From Sclerodactyla briareus (Eukaryota > Echinodermata > Holothuroidea > Dendrochirotida > Sclerodactylidae), in contig JAODTK010000999.1 of assembly GCA_026419785.1 (NCBI GenBank), positions 434,001 to 498,000 of the forward strand: a stretch of DNA of 64,000 bases, written 5' to 3'. The position numbers were made by a program, and so were the translations under genes. Numbering within the stretch: the stretch's first letter is position 1; each line of letters begins with the position of its first letter. A model generated the notes under the pieces. That model was not told where the DNA came from. It did not search any database and saw only the letters and a program-made list of their open reading frames with translations. Below, piece by piece: positions 13,013-25,885 of this stretch.

Positions 13013-16000
13013 CGTTGATGCCATGAGTAGTAGCCTGTGAGGGTGAGTGGTGAAAGTGAATACTGTCAACTGTAGTCACTGAAAACACCAAATTGATGTG
13101 AAAAGACAACCAGTCAGTGGTGGATATTCCACGATGCTTCCATCAGTATGGTGGCAACACTGACTTATATGAGTTGCACGATGAATGGTAAATGTGCAAA
13201 GAGAGCGGACTTAACCTTCTCTGGTCCTCCGTAAAGGACAATACCCCCTTTGGATCAAACTTCAAGGGACTGAATCACAGTAAGTAGCAGCGTCCTAGAG
13301 GGGGGGAAAGAAATAGGCCAGTCACATCAGAAGAATTAATCATTAGATTATCACTCGGCCGGTAACATTTACATTGCAGTAGTGGAGTCCTGAAGGGGAT
13401 AGAAAATGCATACAACTTCTCAGGCATAACCTGACGTTTTACAATGCATCAGCTAATTAGGTACAACAGATGAGGATGGACACATATGCATTCACTTGCA
13501 ACACTTGAGACTATATCCTGAAATCCGGGGACCTCTATGACATAAATGGCTCACTCTCGTTTAGGACATTGCCCCCTAACCCTCCATGCACTATGTATTA
13601 ATTACTCATGGTAAATTGGGGCAATTGGGGCAACCAAGTTGAGTTACTGCATTAAGCTGATTAACATGTACATGGCATATGCAAAATTCTGTTTTGAATC
13701 GTTCGATGTATACGACACAAATATTAACAGCATAACGACTCTCTAAACATCCAGAACAACTCTGTAACTTTTTACCTAACCTGTAAAGTTATACAATAGT
13801 ATACAACATTGGGGGGGGGGGGATCGTGGGGGATTGAGGGGTTGGGAATATAAGCATCAAGACGCTTCAAAGTTCCTATTCCAGATCAGAACAGTTATCG
13901 CGAATATTAAAACAATCACAAAACAATAGGAGAAAGCTGCCTCCACAAAAATGGATATAGAATTATGACAACTGAAAAGTGTGCCAAGGGTCATATAGGA
14001 TAAGTTTGGATGTTATTGCGTGACAAGGTAAACATGGAAAAGGCTGCTGTGTCAAAACAACCCAGATGTATGTTGCTATGAAAGGAACAAATAATGAATA
14101 TTTGTCTTTTTATAGCAGGGTGAAAGAACTGAAGCCAGCAATGAAGTTACGCCTCAGGCACAATTTAATGAACCATCATGGAGGAATCAGGGAGATAATT
14201 CCTCGTCTCGATACAGTGGATTAAACCGACCAATCAGTCGACTCTCCTCTAACCCCATTAACCCTGTGTTCACATTTGATAATGCATGCGTCATCAGATC
14301 ACGCAACGTGGATCAACCTGTCAACAAAAAGTGCATATACATGTGACATGTCACCAAGATGCGCTCTCGTGATCCAGATAACGGGCTGTCAAATCATCAA
14401 GATCCACCTTGCGTCATTAACCCGTCCCAGTCATCCAGAAGCCATGTGAACGCAACATGTGATCAAGATCACTTGTTTTGTTGTTCACCAGGCTTACTTG
14501 ATATGACGAGTGTTTACAACACCAGAATGCAATGCAGTGGAGATGTTTTGGCCGAACTAGTGAACATAATTTGTTGCCAGTACATATATTTGATGGGGTG
14601 CAAGCTCATAAACCGATTAGTTTCAGCAGTTTTAAATTCATTTTCTCATTCACGTTTACAGTAACCTTTCATTATATTTCATAGATGTGACCCGACGTTA
14701 AATTTCCCCTGTATTCGATACCTTTTTGTTAAATTTTGTTAACGTTACTAGCCCCACAATGCTGACAGTCGCTATCACTTTCGCCTATGCTAAGCCTACA
14801 CTGCCAATGGTAACCCCGAGTGCTATAGCCTTCTTTTCATACTCCAATGCACCCCCATAGAGCATTTGATGGAGAAGAGTCAGTGTGCATACTATTGACT
14901 CAACCAGGTGCCTGAGCCCTCTAAATTACATTTCCACCAACCAGACCAGCAACGGTCGGGGGGGGGGGGGGGGGGGTGGTTCCATTTACGCAGGGTCCTA
15001 GAAAATGGGAGCCCCCAACGTCATCTGCACAACAGACCAAGGACTGAATGTTGGATCTAGTGTCACTAGAGTGAGGAATGTAGATACCTTGTGTGAGAGC
15101 AATCAATTTATGACTGAGAAATAGTGACTGACAATAACGAGACCTGTGAAACTTCTTCTGTGTTCTGTGGTCGAGGGCTCCCATTTTAGGAAGGACATGA
15201 TGTCACAGGTGGCCAGCATGGAGTCCTATAATAGAATTTTGAGTTTGAGGAACAGAAAACTTATTTTGATGATATGTAACAACATACAAATGTGACTGCT
15301 TGTCGTTCGGTGCAGCTCGCACGCACATTTTTTCCTCTTCAAATAGTTATATTCAAACCTGCAGTTGTCCTCGGATGCATTGCAATGAAGTTCAAAATAT
15401 CACGACTAAATTTGGTCTTTGCATTCAGTTGAATACAGTTTGGTATGAATGACCAATACCAACACAATACACAAATAACTGCATGCACTAAACGTTCCTA
15501 TTTGGGTGATTTTCCTGATAGAGATTCAAGTTGAAGTGGAGGTGAACATTATGTTGGTTGTTATTACCATAGGATGAAAGCCATGCCTTCATTTACCATG
15601 ACATCATCACATGGGCATGGCAAAGCCAGACTCCCAAATAGCAGGTAAAATGATTTCTCAACAAAAACCTGACAACATATCAATTCATACATTACATCTG
15701 TATCACTAGGTACTAACTGTTCATGTGTTAACAATTTTATGATTGAAAGCTTCATTATATGGTTCCGTCTTGGTTATACAGCAGTCACAATGACCCCAGA
15801 AGACCAGACTTGCGGTTGACCTGCAGATAGTACCGTATGTGCCTAAGTATGCAGGAACACTAGTTTTAAACTATACATGTCATGTGGGTACACCACGGAC
15901 ATGAATATTCTCGCAGAACCCATGACCATTGTGGGCCTCTTTTTAGAGAAAGGCACATTACCTTATATATGTCCATTTGACCTCCAGTGACTTTGGGATG

Positions 16001-16560
16001 ACCTACGTATTGTCCGGGACCCGTGCCCACCATTTTTCCAAGACTGGCTATGAATTCCATTGTTTAATGTTTCTTTGAATTATACATGTGGGAATGGGAT
16101 AATCTAGAACTGGGGACACCAACTTGACAGACCTCGTGGTTCAATGAGGCCTGGGTGTGGTGGCCCATAAATTCTACAAACATGAATGTTGTGGTGATAA
16201 TAACAGCTTGTGAGTTTTGCAGAGACTTCCTTAATGAAGGCCGCACAACTTCTGAGAAAAAACTGTCCTGTTTGGGTAGCTCAGGAGTTGTTACCAAACT
16301 AGCCAAAAAAGGAAACCCCAAGTCTATAAATATATCTGGAACTAGTCTGATTTGCTGTGGGCAAACACTATTTTCCTGCAATCTGAGGTACACAGGCCAC
16401 CAGTGGTGGGAGTAGGTCCAAATTTCTTGATTACATGCACCACTTTTCATTATATCCAACAATTTTGGAGATTGCCTCCCCTGGCCGCTGAATGTCCAAA
16501 ACCTGGCGCTCATGCAATCTACAAGGATTCCTACTTACCTTTTACCACTAACCTATGTTG
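13013..16560. other. No gene recognised
   Basis: Contains a run of 12 G (13811-13822) and one of about 19 G (14958-14976). Minus-strand frame 16064-16513 (149 codons) and plus-strand frame 14359-14664 (101 codons) lack any motif I can name. Around 15960-16010 the wording 'tttgacctccagtgac' hints at an old copy of the dispersed families. Confidence 0.45.
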
Positions 16561-16564
16561 TATG

Positions 16565-16695
16565 CCCAACCCCAAAACAGAACGGTTTGGGAATCTGTGA
16601 ATTTATGAATTCTTGGCTCCACATGGACTATGCACCCACGCCAATGCCACGTCGAGCTTCTGGCAATTACACCAATGGCGGAATGGCCACTCCCA
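16565..16695 (+). mobile_element. Decayed end of the TIR element family
   Basis: Aligns to the reverse complement of 90-210 and to the left half of the MITE at 33.5 kb. The shared order is 'gaatctgtgaa', 'ggac..tgcaccca', 'cgcca', 'cttctggcaatta', 'ggcca', 'ccatcaccctt'. Conservation is low and both flanks diverge. Confidence 0.5.
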
Positions 16696-16699
16696 TCAC

Positions 16700-19600
16700 C
16701 CTTTTTTCCCCCAGGCTAATTGCCGAACTAGACACAGTAATAAAACATTTTGGGAGTCCTTTCACTTCTGCTCAATCCTGCTTGAATTTCTCCTAGTCCC
16801 TTGCCTGAAATATGGTCACTTCCGCTGCACAAGTTTTAATCTCATCTTGAATATGCGCTGTCTCGTAATCTACTGCATGATAATGGGTTTGCCCCTCTTA
16901 ATACCACCTGACTGTACTTTCTGACAATATTGGGCAGAATCCACAATTGTGCAATCTCCAGAGTTGTTCAAAGGTTTACATCATAGCAAGTATGCATTTT
17001 ACCAGGCTGGGATGGGATAGTTAATGTAAAGCCTGTGTAAGGACAGACAAGTAGCTCATTGATGTCAGCATATCATAACACAATTTATTTACACTTCATG
17101 GGCACTCAGTCTCACGCTGTTGACAGAGAATTGAACTCATAGGGCATGGGACAGATCAAAGTTATTTCTGGCTATGTGAATGCTCTGTACATAGCATGAG
17201 GCGCAGGGGCCAAGCCCCTGTACCCTGGTACAAAGTGGAGGAATTGAAAGACTTGAGAGTCTCTGCAGATCCAAGAAGTCGCAGAAATTGGTCACAATCA
17301 CCTTCACTGATTACCATAGACCTACGCACACACACTTGCAGGGATGTGCCCATGCCGAGTGGCCCCCGGGTAGTAATGCCCGGCACTCAAGCATTTACCT
17401 GGCACTCTGACAATTAGTCAATGTACCCGGCATATCTCCTTGTTTTCTATCAAATGAATTACAATGCTATCATTTTGGGTTCTCCACTGCCGTTTGTGAC
17501 CATGTTTCACCCAGTACTCAGAATTTTCTGGTCACATCCCTGCACTAGTAGTGTAGGATGAACTTTCATGAGAGTGCACATTTTTTCCCCTCCCCAGTCT
17601 TCGTTAAGACGATTATTGTTGTAGCGGCTTTTGAAGCTGGATGTCTGATCTGTATCACAAAAAAAGGCAGCCCACCTGGCTGAAATAATCGTCTGTCCAA
17701 ATTACAAAAATGTGGGCGTGCGTCAGTGAGAAGAATCATGTTTGAATTATCAAACTGCTGAACAGCAATCCTCGATGTCACGTGTGCGTAAAAGGCGAAT
17801 ACAGTCCAACGATTCACGGACATATTTGAATCTCCGAGAGGGGTTGTTCCCTATCAGGGTTGGGATTGGCTCCCTCCAATATGGAAGGAGATTGCAATTT
17901 GGAAAAGACGAGATACAGATCACAAACACCCAAAACATGTGGTCGCCACTGCAGAAATTCCGCGAGGGGCTGATAAATAAGCAGCAGGTAATCGGGAATA
18001 TCAAGTATCATTGTCTTACACAAGACTACCCCTCCCCTGGCTATGTCACTGCATGCCCATCATACCCCTTATTGACCCTCGACCTTCATACTATAATCCT
18101 GAGTTCAGCTCATGACAATGGAGCACGAATGGGCCAGCATCTCCTTACATAAATACCCAAACCCCCTTGCCTGCTTGGCAACACAAGTTACGACCCTGTG
18201 ATGAATTTTTTCTTCAGCAATCATGGGGTAGAAAATATGCACTGTGACACTCCTTAATTTATATTTTAATAAGACAAAGACATGATGGATGATCCTGAGT
18301 GCAGGCAAATATAATGAGTAACCATGGAATTAATACTCTCACAAAGTAATAATAAATTCATGGAGTGAAATCACACTGAGCCTCAAATGCTCAATGACCT
18401 GATGAACACACTACAGCTTCTGCCACCTGCACCCTCATCAATACCTAGAGTATTAACAAACAAGAGAAGTAGTCATATCAGCTAGGTTGAAAGACATACA
18501 GCCGTCACTTTCTCTCGAATGAACAAACAATATACCATGAGGATCTGCAGTGGGGCAAAAAATGCACTGGGACACTTTCCAATGAATATATGTTAATTAT
18601 TTATCTGTCCATAACATTGTAGAGTATGCAAATTATGACAAGCCACAGGCAAAGTTGTCTTTTGTTCCTCCGAAGGTGAAAAATGCACTCAACATCAGCG
18701 ATGTGCAAGGAATCATTCAACTGACGACGATCATAAACTGGTGCTCAGGCAGCTTTATTTCCCCAGGGATTAACAAAGTTCAAACTGGTTAAGAGCCAGT
18801 GAAGGGTAGGACTCGAAAATTGATTTTCCCAACCTTGAATTTGGCTACGGTTGAGATAAGCAGACAAAAATAAGTCAGGAATGTTCGGGAACACAGACAG
18901 ATTCTTCAGTCCCCAGTAAAAGGGGAGGGTAAATGAGCCTTTCCCAGGTGCACACGCACCACTGGAAAGATTGGGGTCTAGACAAGAATACCGTATATTC
19001 TAGTAGAAGCTCATGCCATAATAGAAGCACACATGGAATTTTGCAAGATTTACAATTTTTTTTAACCCAAACAGAGACATACTTTCAAAAACTGGGCGAA
19101 CAATTAGTGTACACTGACAGAATACTTTTGGTAGGAAAAAATGCAAGGTGTGATGTGGGAAAGGGGGGGGGGGCGAGAAATCGTCCGACAATTATCGCGT
19201 AACTAAAATAATCAAGATAATTAAGAGAAATTGAAACATTCGGTGATGAGGGGAGAGAAATTGGACGTCAGCACAGATGCGATTTAACTACTGACCGGTT
19301 CAAAACTGACAATTGGCAGCACTACCATGGATATGACACAAGTACATAGGATTGTCGGCAAACCTTCATTGCGGGGGCAACGCACAAAAGGTACTTAATC
19401 ATTAACAATCTATAGGCTAGTTTCAGAATCGCTTACAAAATTCTTGAAAATTGTATTCAGTTTGTACAACAGTTCATCACTTTTGACTGATTTCGCTACA
19501 CTTGTTTGCGCGTAGATGATTGAAAGATAAATTCAGCACTCCACGCTAGACTTTTGTGGTATCTGTAGTAATAGAGCATCATTTAACACGTGTACCAGTT

Positions 19601-20690
19601 CCGCGAGATGACTGTTCTAATAACGCGGATGTTTCAGAGATTGATAGAATGAATACGGTATTTCTATAGTTCTATCAATGCCGAGCGATCAGTGTAACCC
19701 CATGACCTCTGACACAATAGCAAATATATCATCTTGTTAACTGTAACTATGAGGTTCATTCCTAAATTTAATAAGCAAGGATAATGTTTAATGGCATCTA
19801 TACTGCTACTATATATTTCTCTTTTGAAACTAAAAAGAACAATAAGCAATTTCTTGGAGTTGCAAGATCTGATTTTGCCCATTTATCTGTTTGGAAACTT
19901 TGGTACGAATGCAATTGACATCCAATGTTTCGTTACTATTTACCATGAGCCCATTTAATTTTGAAACTATTCATTATTTTTTTCTTAGTGGTTAAAAAAA
20001 TAGTGACGTTTCGCCTTGTCACAAAATTTGCAACCATTACAACCTACAATTTTCTTGGAAAATCTTTGGAATTGGAAATATGGCTGAAAATAATTATTTC
20101 CGCCCAAAATTTCACATCTCAGAATTTTTGCTTGAATGCAAGAGTTGTATTCTTGGGTTTTTAGCTAACACATAAAAATCCCTAAAAAAATTCCTAAAAT
20201 AACCTGGACCAAAAAGTTTGACTCTTTTACAAAAGTCCTTTTCTTCTTCATCCCCCCCCCCCACTCTTCTCTTCATAAATTTGAACAAAGTTTTATCGCT
20301 CAGTCAACTCACTTCTTGACCCAAAAATCTAACTTGAAATTTTCTTAATCCCCTTAGCAGCCCTGGCTTTCTTTTTCTTTGCCTTTTAAAATAATTTCCT
20401 CATTATTCATTGCCTTTTATTTTCCAAGCAGCCAGGACGTGCCATCCCCCCCCCCCCCCCGCCAGGCAGCAAACACCCTCCCCGCCTCCCCCACACACCA
20501 ACAAACATCCATGCGCGTGTGTGGACTTCTTGTCCCACAAAAATTTCTTAGGAAACCTCCACATATGATTTGGCCCTAGGCAAAAAAAAGGGGGGGGGAA
20601 AAAAAAAGGAAAGGGGGGGAAAAAGCCAAAAAAAGAAAATGTACAGTTAATCAACCTAATCGAATTGGTGGGGTAAAGAGTAAGCGAGGG
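16700..20690. other. No gene recognised
   Basis: A plus-strand frame at 17742-18152 (136 codons) passes a possible donor at 'cagcag|gtaatc' near 17988, but it lacks any recognisable domain. Homopolymer tracts occur at 19160-19171 (G), 20446-20460 (C) and 20581-20630 (alternating A and G runs). I see nothing else. Confidence 0.45.
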
Positions 20691-20699
20691 GTTTGTTGG

Positions 20700-22020
20700 T
20701 GGGAAGCTTTATAACAGCCAATTGTCATAGGAAGCAGGTGTACTCGTTCCTCGGTGCTTATTCTAACAGAAGCTATTATATGATGGATTCAATCAAATTC
20801 ATGAGCATCAAACGCACCAGATTCAGAAAATGTTAAAGGACCATTCCTACTGAGTTTGGCGAAATTCTTACCAAGTTGGAAATTGGAATAAATTATGCAA
20901 ATTAGGCACATACAATGAGCTCATAACAGCAGTAAAATTGGTCACAGGAGCTATGGTTTACTCGTTCCTCAGTGCTTTATTCTAACAGAAGCTATTATAT
21001 GATGGAATTCCAATTCCTGGACATCGAACACATCAGATCCAGAAAATGTTAACGGACCATACCTACCGAGTTTGGCGAAATTCTTACCAAGTTGGAACTT
21101 AGAATTATGCAAATTAGGCACATACAATGACCTTTGCTGACCCCAGCTGTACCTTCAAAATGATTTGGATCAAAGGTGGATCATATCTACCAAGTTTTGT
21201 GGAAATCCAACTAACTTTCAAAAATTGCATAAAACATGCAAATAGACCTTAAATGACCTCCATGGACCCCGACTTCACTTTTTAATTTCTTGGGATCCAT
21301 GTAATCCACATCCACCAAGTTTCGTGAAAATCCGACAAACATTGCATAAATTATGCAATTTTGCATATTTCAGGCTGAAAATCTAATCAGTTCATCTACC
21401 TGTCATCCTACATGCCAAACTACATCACTGTAGCACAATTGTGTTCTCAGCGTATCTTGCACCGAGCTTTTAACCACTGCATTACCATAAAATAAGCTAA
21501 TTATCCACCTTAATTATGACATTTGCTGCCCAAAATCGAATCAGATGGTCACCCAAACCCGGTGCTACACACAAAATTTTGTCATAATCGGCCTCACGGT
21601 TTGGGAGAAATCCTGCTAACGAGAAAGTGTGACACACACACACACACACACATACCTGTGTCGTGGCCTGACGGGGACACACAAACGGGACATTGATCTT
21701 TCACCTATGGAAATGGGGACATCAGTCAAAACCTACATAGGGGTACCCCTACCACTACACGTATCATTTTACGCCGTTTTAAGGGAAACAAGGACCGGGG
21801 GAATCCCCCATTCCCTTTTTTTGTGGGGCGTTTTCCTATGGAAACGGGGACAAACAAACGGGGATTCTCCCCCGGTTCGCGGCGTAACCTCAGGTGCGTG
21901 AAAAGAATCCTGTGTGTGGTCCCCTTTTACTGGATCCACAACGCACACCACACACACACACACACACATGCTATAGGGACCACTAAGTCTCTTCCTGAAT
22001 TCCATTCAGACGAGACAATA
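20700..22020 (+). repeat. Family B dispersed repeat, longest copy
   Basis: The head carries a ~220-bp internal duplication, with 'tactcgttcctc' and 'gagtttggcgaaattctta' each present twice at about 20735-20880 and 20950-21090. It then runs through 'ccaagttttgtggaaatcca', 'atgcaaat', 'ctgaaaatctaatcagttca', 'catcactgtagcaca', 'aaaataagctaat' and 'gtgctacacacaaaat', a (CA)n tract, and the end 'ctaagtctc..ctgaattccattcag'. Other copies lie at 29.6, 32.0, 42.3 and 44.8 kb in the same orientation. In this copy the (CA)n is split by a ~290-bp insert at 21655-21945. Confidence 0.85.
21655..21945. mobile_element. Insert inside the (CA)n tract of family B
   Basis: Family B copies at 32.5 and 42.8 kb pass directly from the 'gtgtgacatacacaca' block to the terminal 'ctaagtctc' block. 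Here a CA tract sits on each side of about 290 unrelated bases. The insert holds 'cctatggaaa' twice (near 21705 and 21835), 'ggggga.tccccc'-type palindromes and 'gacggggacacacaaacggg'. Its origin is not recognised. A transposon or a microsatellite-templated insertion would both fit. Confidence 0.55.
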
Positions 22021-22156
22021 TCTAAAAAGCTGCTGGATGGGGTACAACCACTTGAAAATGATAGTTGGTACATAATGGCCATTAGTTTGGGCAGTTTGGG
22101 TCCAATGGGGCAAAACCTTTTCAGGATAATGGTCACGTTCCAACATCCACAAAAAT

Positions 22157-22292
22157 AATATGGGTTGTGAATCTCGGTGAACTATGAATACTCACCCCAG
22201 ATTAGAAGACCCTGCACCACCCCCTTATGCAAACTGAGCTTCTGCCACCGAAACCTGAACTGGCCACCCCATCGCCCTTCTCATTTCTCCAG
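22157..22292 (+). mobile_element. Decayed left end of the TIR element family
   Basis: Matches the left half of the MITE (about 33507-33640) in order: 'gtgaatct..gtgaacta', 'gaatactcacccca', 'ctgcacca.ccc', 'cttctgcca', 'ctggcca', 'cccatcg', 'ccttctcatttctc'. It is diverged, and no partner end was found nearby. Confidence 0.6.
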
Positions 22293-24030
22293 CGCAGTTC
22301 GAATATGTGAAATGAATCCTCAAAATGTGTGGATGAATCATCAGTTACATAACAATGGGGCAAAATGAAGGTCTCAAAATTATCACCACCGAATGTACAA
22401 TCAAAATTGTTTCTTGGAAAAAGCTAGGTGACTGCCCACACATGAGCTCTGCGGCGAGACTTAGATTCAACATGCAGAGAGAAACACCTTTTTTCATATT
22501 ACTACAACTGAAAGCCTGTGTATATTTGACTTTCAGTCTGACCTCCTCAGTGTCTGTTGGTCTTCATATTATCCTAATGGAGTGAAACTCCTTATAACTG
22601 CTCAGGTAGAGAGAGCTACGAATGAACGGAAGTGTTTTCCAAATCTCTCATCTAATGCCTATCCTAGCCTATTACAAATGACAGTTGGAAGTCTGGTCAA
22701 TTTGCAGGCCACTCCAATATGCTATATTCTAGGCTAAGCCCTCATCTCTATCAGCCGCATGGTTTATGGGACTTAGATACTGTCAGTAATCCATGGCAGA
22801 GAGAAAAGCCCCCAGCAAAATCATGGTTTCTGGCTACCCACATTTTCAAGGATAAATATCACTGATACAAGCAGAGGTTGCATTGTGTTAAGCTATAGGT
22901 AGCAGCTGGTTAACCCAAATATATTGGAGAAATGTATTGCCTCAGTAAAATGCAGATTGACCGAGCCAACGCACTCAGGAAACTGGGATGAAGCTAGTAT
23001 CTGTGCCCTACTTCATGATTCACGAGCAACACAATTCATTACCAGGGATGCATTGTCGCTGACACAAATAGTGGGCACTCATCTATCAGAGCCTAATAAA
23101 TGACGGAGGCCGGTAACATCTAATTAAGTACTACCATATTAAGGATGTAATTAATCGTGGATAGGTGTCCTACAATACAATACTTCGCACCACATCTGAC
23201 TCTGAGAGGAGGAAGCTCTGAGCTTGTAACTTGGGAACTTCCGAGGCCCCTGGCCAAAACAAGAACAATCTGGCATGCAGCTTTTGAAATACTTAACTGG
23301 GAGGCTTTTCCATGAGTGGGGATTTAGTCACAAATCACAATATTGGCGGGAACAGTTAGTGTGCCAAAAAGGCAATGGGCAATTTTTCAATTATTGAGGG
23401 GGCATGATGACCCCTGCCCGCCCACCCCCTCCGCTCATGCTGGGATCACTGCATATGCTTCTTTGCCAGTTGAACAACTATTCAGCAGCCTTCAAATCAG
23501 TAGGCTTTAGTAACTTTCTTTCAATGGTTATCATATAATCAACAAAAATAACATTTTTTCTTCAAGTTTATATACCTGCAGCATTAGCATGTTTTTCTAT
23601 TAGAATAATAATGCTGCATCACCATAGCCATAAAACTGAAAGAAAAGGCAATGCCCATGATAAGCTACGTGACCAAATCTTCAAAACTCAGTTATTACAA
23701 AGCTCCCACGAGTTCTTAACAGGTTTTATACGTTAATCTAACGCTCACCGGATGTGCCTGTCAGGCAAAGCGTATTTAATCTTCATCAGGCAGCACTGGG
23801 ATATATAGACAGCGAGCGAAGAAGATGCAGTGGACGGCCGGAGCGAGGGTCTTGGGTTACATTGAGTTAAGTAAACTTAGGAACGGTACAGCCCCTCAGA
23901 GAGTGAAATCGATGCGCCAATGGAACAGTCTGGATAAATTACACAGACCTTAAAGTGGTCTGCTTCATTCAATTATTAGCCAATCAGCCTATCGAAAGCT
24001 TGAAATAATTACGGAGTATTATTGTACAAT
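22293..24030. other. No gene recognised
   Basis: Unique-looking sequence. No exon with a recognisable product was found on either strand. Confidence 0.5.
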
Positions 24031-24385
24031 ATGCAGTGATACCGATTTAAAAAACGCGATTTCAGTAAATGTATTCAAATGGAAATTTAGGCAGCATCTT
24101 CTCAGCAAACCTATTGACCCATAATGATAATTGAGTCTTATTTCACTCTCCCATCCCACTTGATTTGTTGGATTTGCCTTTTCCTTTACTTTCTTTTGTT
24201 ATATAGGTAAGCATATGACGATAACTAGTTGTTGTATTCAGTCTTTTTCTTTTTAGGGCCAGTCTCGAAAAGTTTTTAACTTATTTCTGGTCCTTCCACT
24301 CTTATTTTGCATATATGAACATAATGTATTGTATTTGAGATTTTGAAAAAGTGTGGTGAATAACTTGAAAGAAAAAAAAAAAAAC
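24031..24385 (+). mobile_element. LINE 3' end, 5'-truncated
   Basis: A short plus-strand frame ends at the stop codon 24122-24124 and reads DLKNAISVNVFKWKFRQHLL just before it. That matches the C-terminus typical of CR1/L2-type reverse transcriptases, where the pattern 'SVN.FK..L..HL' is usual. It is followed by about 250 bp of A+T-rich 3' sequence and an A-rich tail at 24369-24385. The catalytic reverse-transcriptase domain is absent, so the copy is dead. Assignment to CR1/L2 rather than another LINE clade is an inference. Confidence 0.7.
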
Positions 24386-24990
24386 TTCATGATATACAAT
24401 AGCAGATGATTCTCGCTGGTATGTATAACAATATATCCTATATCCAGTATTCCCAATGCCAAACCTCATATGTTTAGCTTCATTACCCTGACAAGCGAGA
24501 AACATTGGAGACGAGAGGCAACAATTGTAAACAAGGTGCTGAAGAGTGGTCCCAGGGAGGGGGGGGGGGGGTTGTGTGCTATGAGCAGCAGGCCACGACC
24601 AGGGCCCAGGTCCAAACAGAAAGACCACTTGTAATGTTTTCACATCATGGACCGCTATATTTGCATTATACAGGACATCCATGGCTCCGAATCTGTTGAA
24701 GGGCCAGACACACTACTACTAGCAAATGCCACCCCCACATTTTTTCTGTATGTTGAGGCAATAGCTGAGGAGCCAACTTTTCCTTCACATATTTTTTTTC
24801 ATTGAAGACCATACTGTAGGGTACACTCGGCCGCTCATTCCACAGCGACTGTTGGAATTTTATCACCATGGCACAGACTACATTTCAAGACTGCAGTAAT
24901 AGGATATTCTGCTATCATTCCAAGTATTATTCAGATGTTCACTAAAGGCTATTCTAGTATTACTAATAATACTATCAGATCGCTTTAGTG
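24386..24990. other. No gene recognised
   Basis: Includes a run of 13 G at 24559-24571. No open frame has a recognisable product. Confidence 0.5.
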
Positions 24991-25325
24991 CTTCTCCATG
25001 CCGGATACATGCTCAAAGTGCCTTACAGATATTACCTCTGATCATCAGTGATCACCCATACTATACAGCATCCCTGACCCAAATTTACCTCAATCATGCC
25101 CTCCCAGAGGAGTAGGGGGGAGGGGGGGGGGAAGGGTTACTCCTATCGCAAGGATTGCAGTGCCCACATGCTCCCCACAGGTTCCCACTATTACAGGTGT
25201 GTAGCATGGACCAATGCCTTGTCCAATAGCACTACTGAAAAGTCCTTCGGCATTTAATGGGCTTCAAACTCACAATCATGGTTTTGCATTCAGCCTTCCG
25301 CTAACAGCTAGGACACAGTTCAAAT
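24990..25325 (-). mobile_element. tRNA-derived SINE, minus strand
   Basis: Read on the minus strand, the right end has an A-box-like 'tagctgttagcgg' (about 25295-25312) and, roughly 35 bases on, a B-box-like 'gagtttgaagccc' (about 25260-25275). That is the spacing of an internal Pol III promoter. The far end carries 'ctcaaagtgccttacagat' on the plus strand, a phrase I associate with widespread marine-invertebrate SINEs. G-rich sequence at 25116-25133 interrupts it. Confidence 0.5.
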
Positions 25326-25885
25326 ATTTGAGCTATGAGTGCATAATTACATCCAATTTTTCCACACAATTCCCCCAGAGCTAATGGACCATGGCTTAGA
25401 CTGGGCACAATTTGTCACTGCTCCTAATTACTTCTTCATCTGTCTATGTGTGCATCTAGCAGCAAGACTCAAGGGATACGAATGTTTAAGGGTAATCCCA
25501 CGGTAACGCTGTGACACTTCAGTAGCAATATTCGCATTTTGAGTGCAAATAACACAGAAAGCCTGAATGTTGGGAACCATGTTTCACTGCACAACGACTG
25601 CAACTAACACAAAGTTCATCTGAAACTTTTTTACCCATAACAAAATGCCACTAAAGTTTGGTAATATAAACCTTAATGACCATGGTAACACAGTGACGTT
25701 AAAATGGACATGCATTTTGTGACCAGTCGGAAACTGTTAAAACCCTATGAAGTTGAAGGACTATTCGCAAATTCTTTGCATTAAAGCTCCATTCAGCCTT
25801 CGAAATATTTGAAAAGAATAAGCAATAATGATATTGGAAATGAATGCCATCATTTGATATCTCATCTACGAGAAGAACTCAGTGA
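25326..25885. other. No gene recognised
   Basis: Unique-looking sequence without recognisable exons. Confidence 0.5.

Noticed and set aside
16064..16513. 149-codon minus-strand frame as a gene
   Set aside because: No recognisable motif or splice sites were found. The opposite strand is similarly open, and the region adjoins a decayed transposon end.
17742..18152. 136-codon frame with a possible donor as a coding exon
   Set aside because: The frame reads through the candidate donor, and no partner exon or known motif was found.
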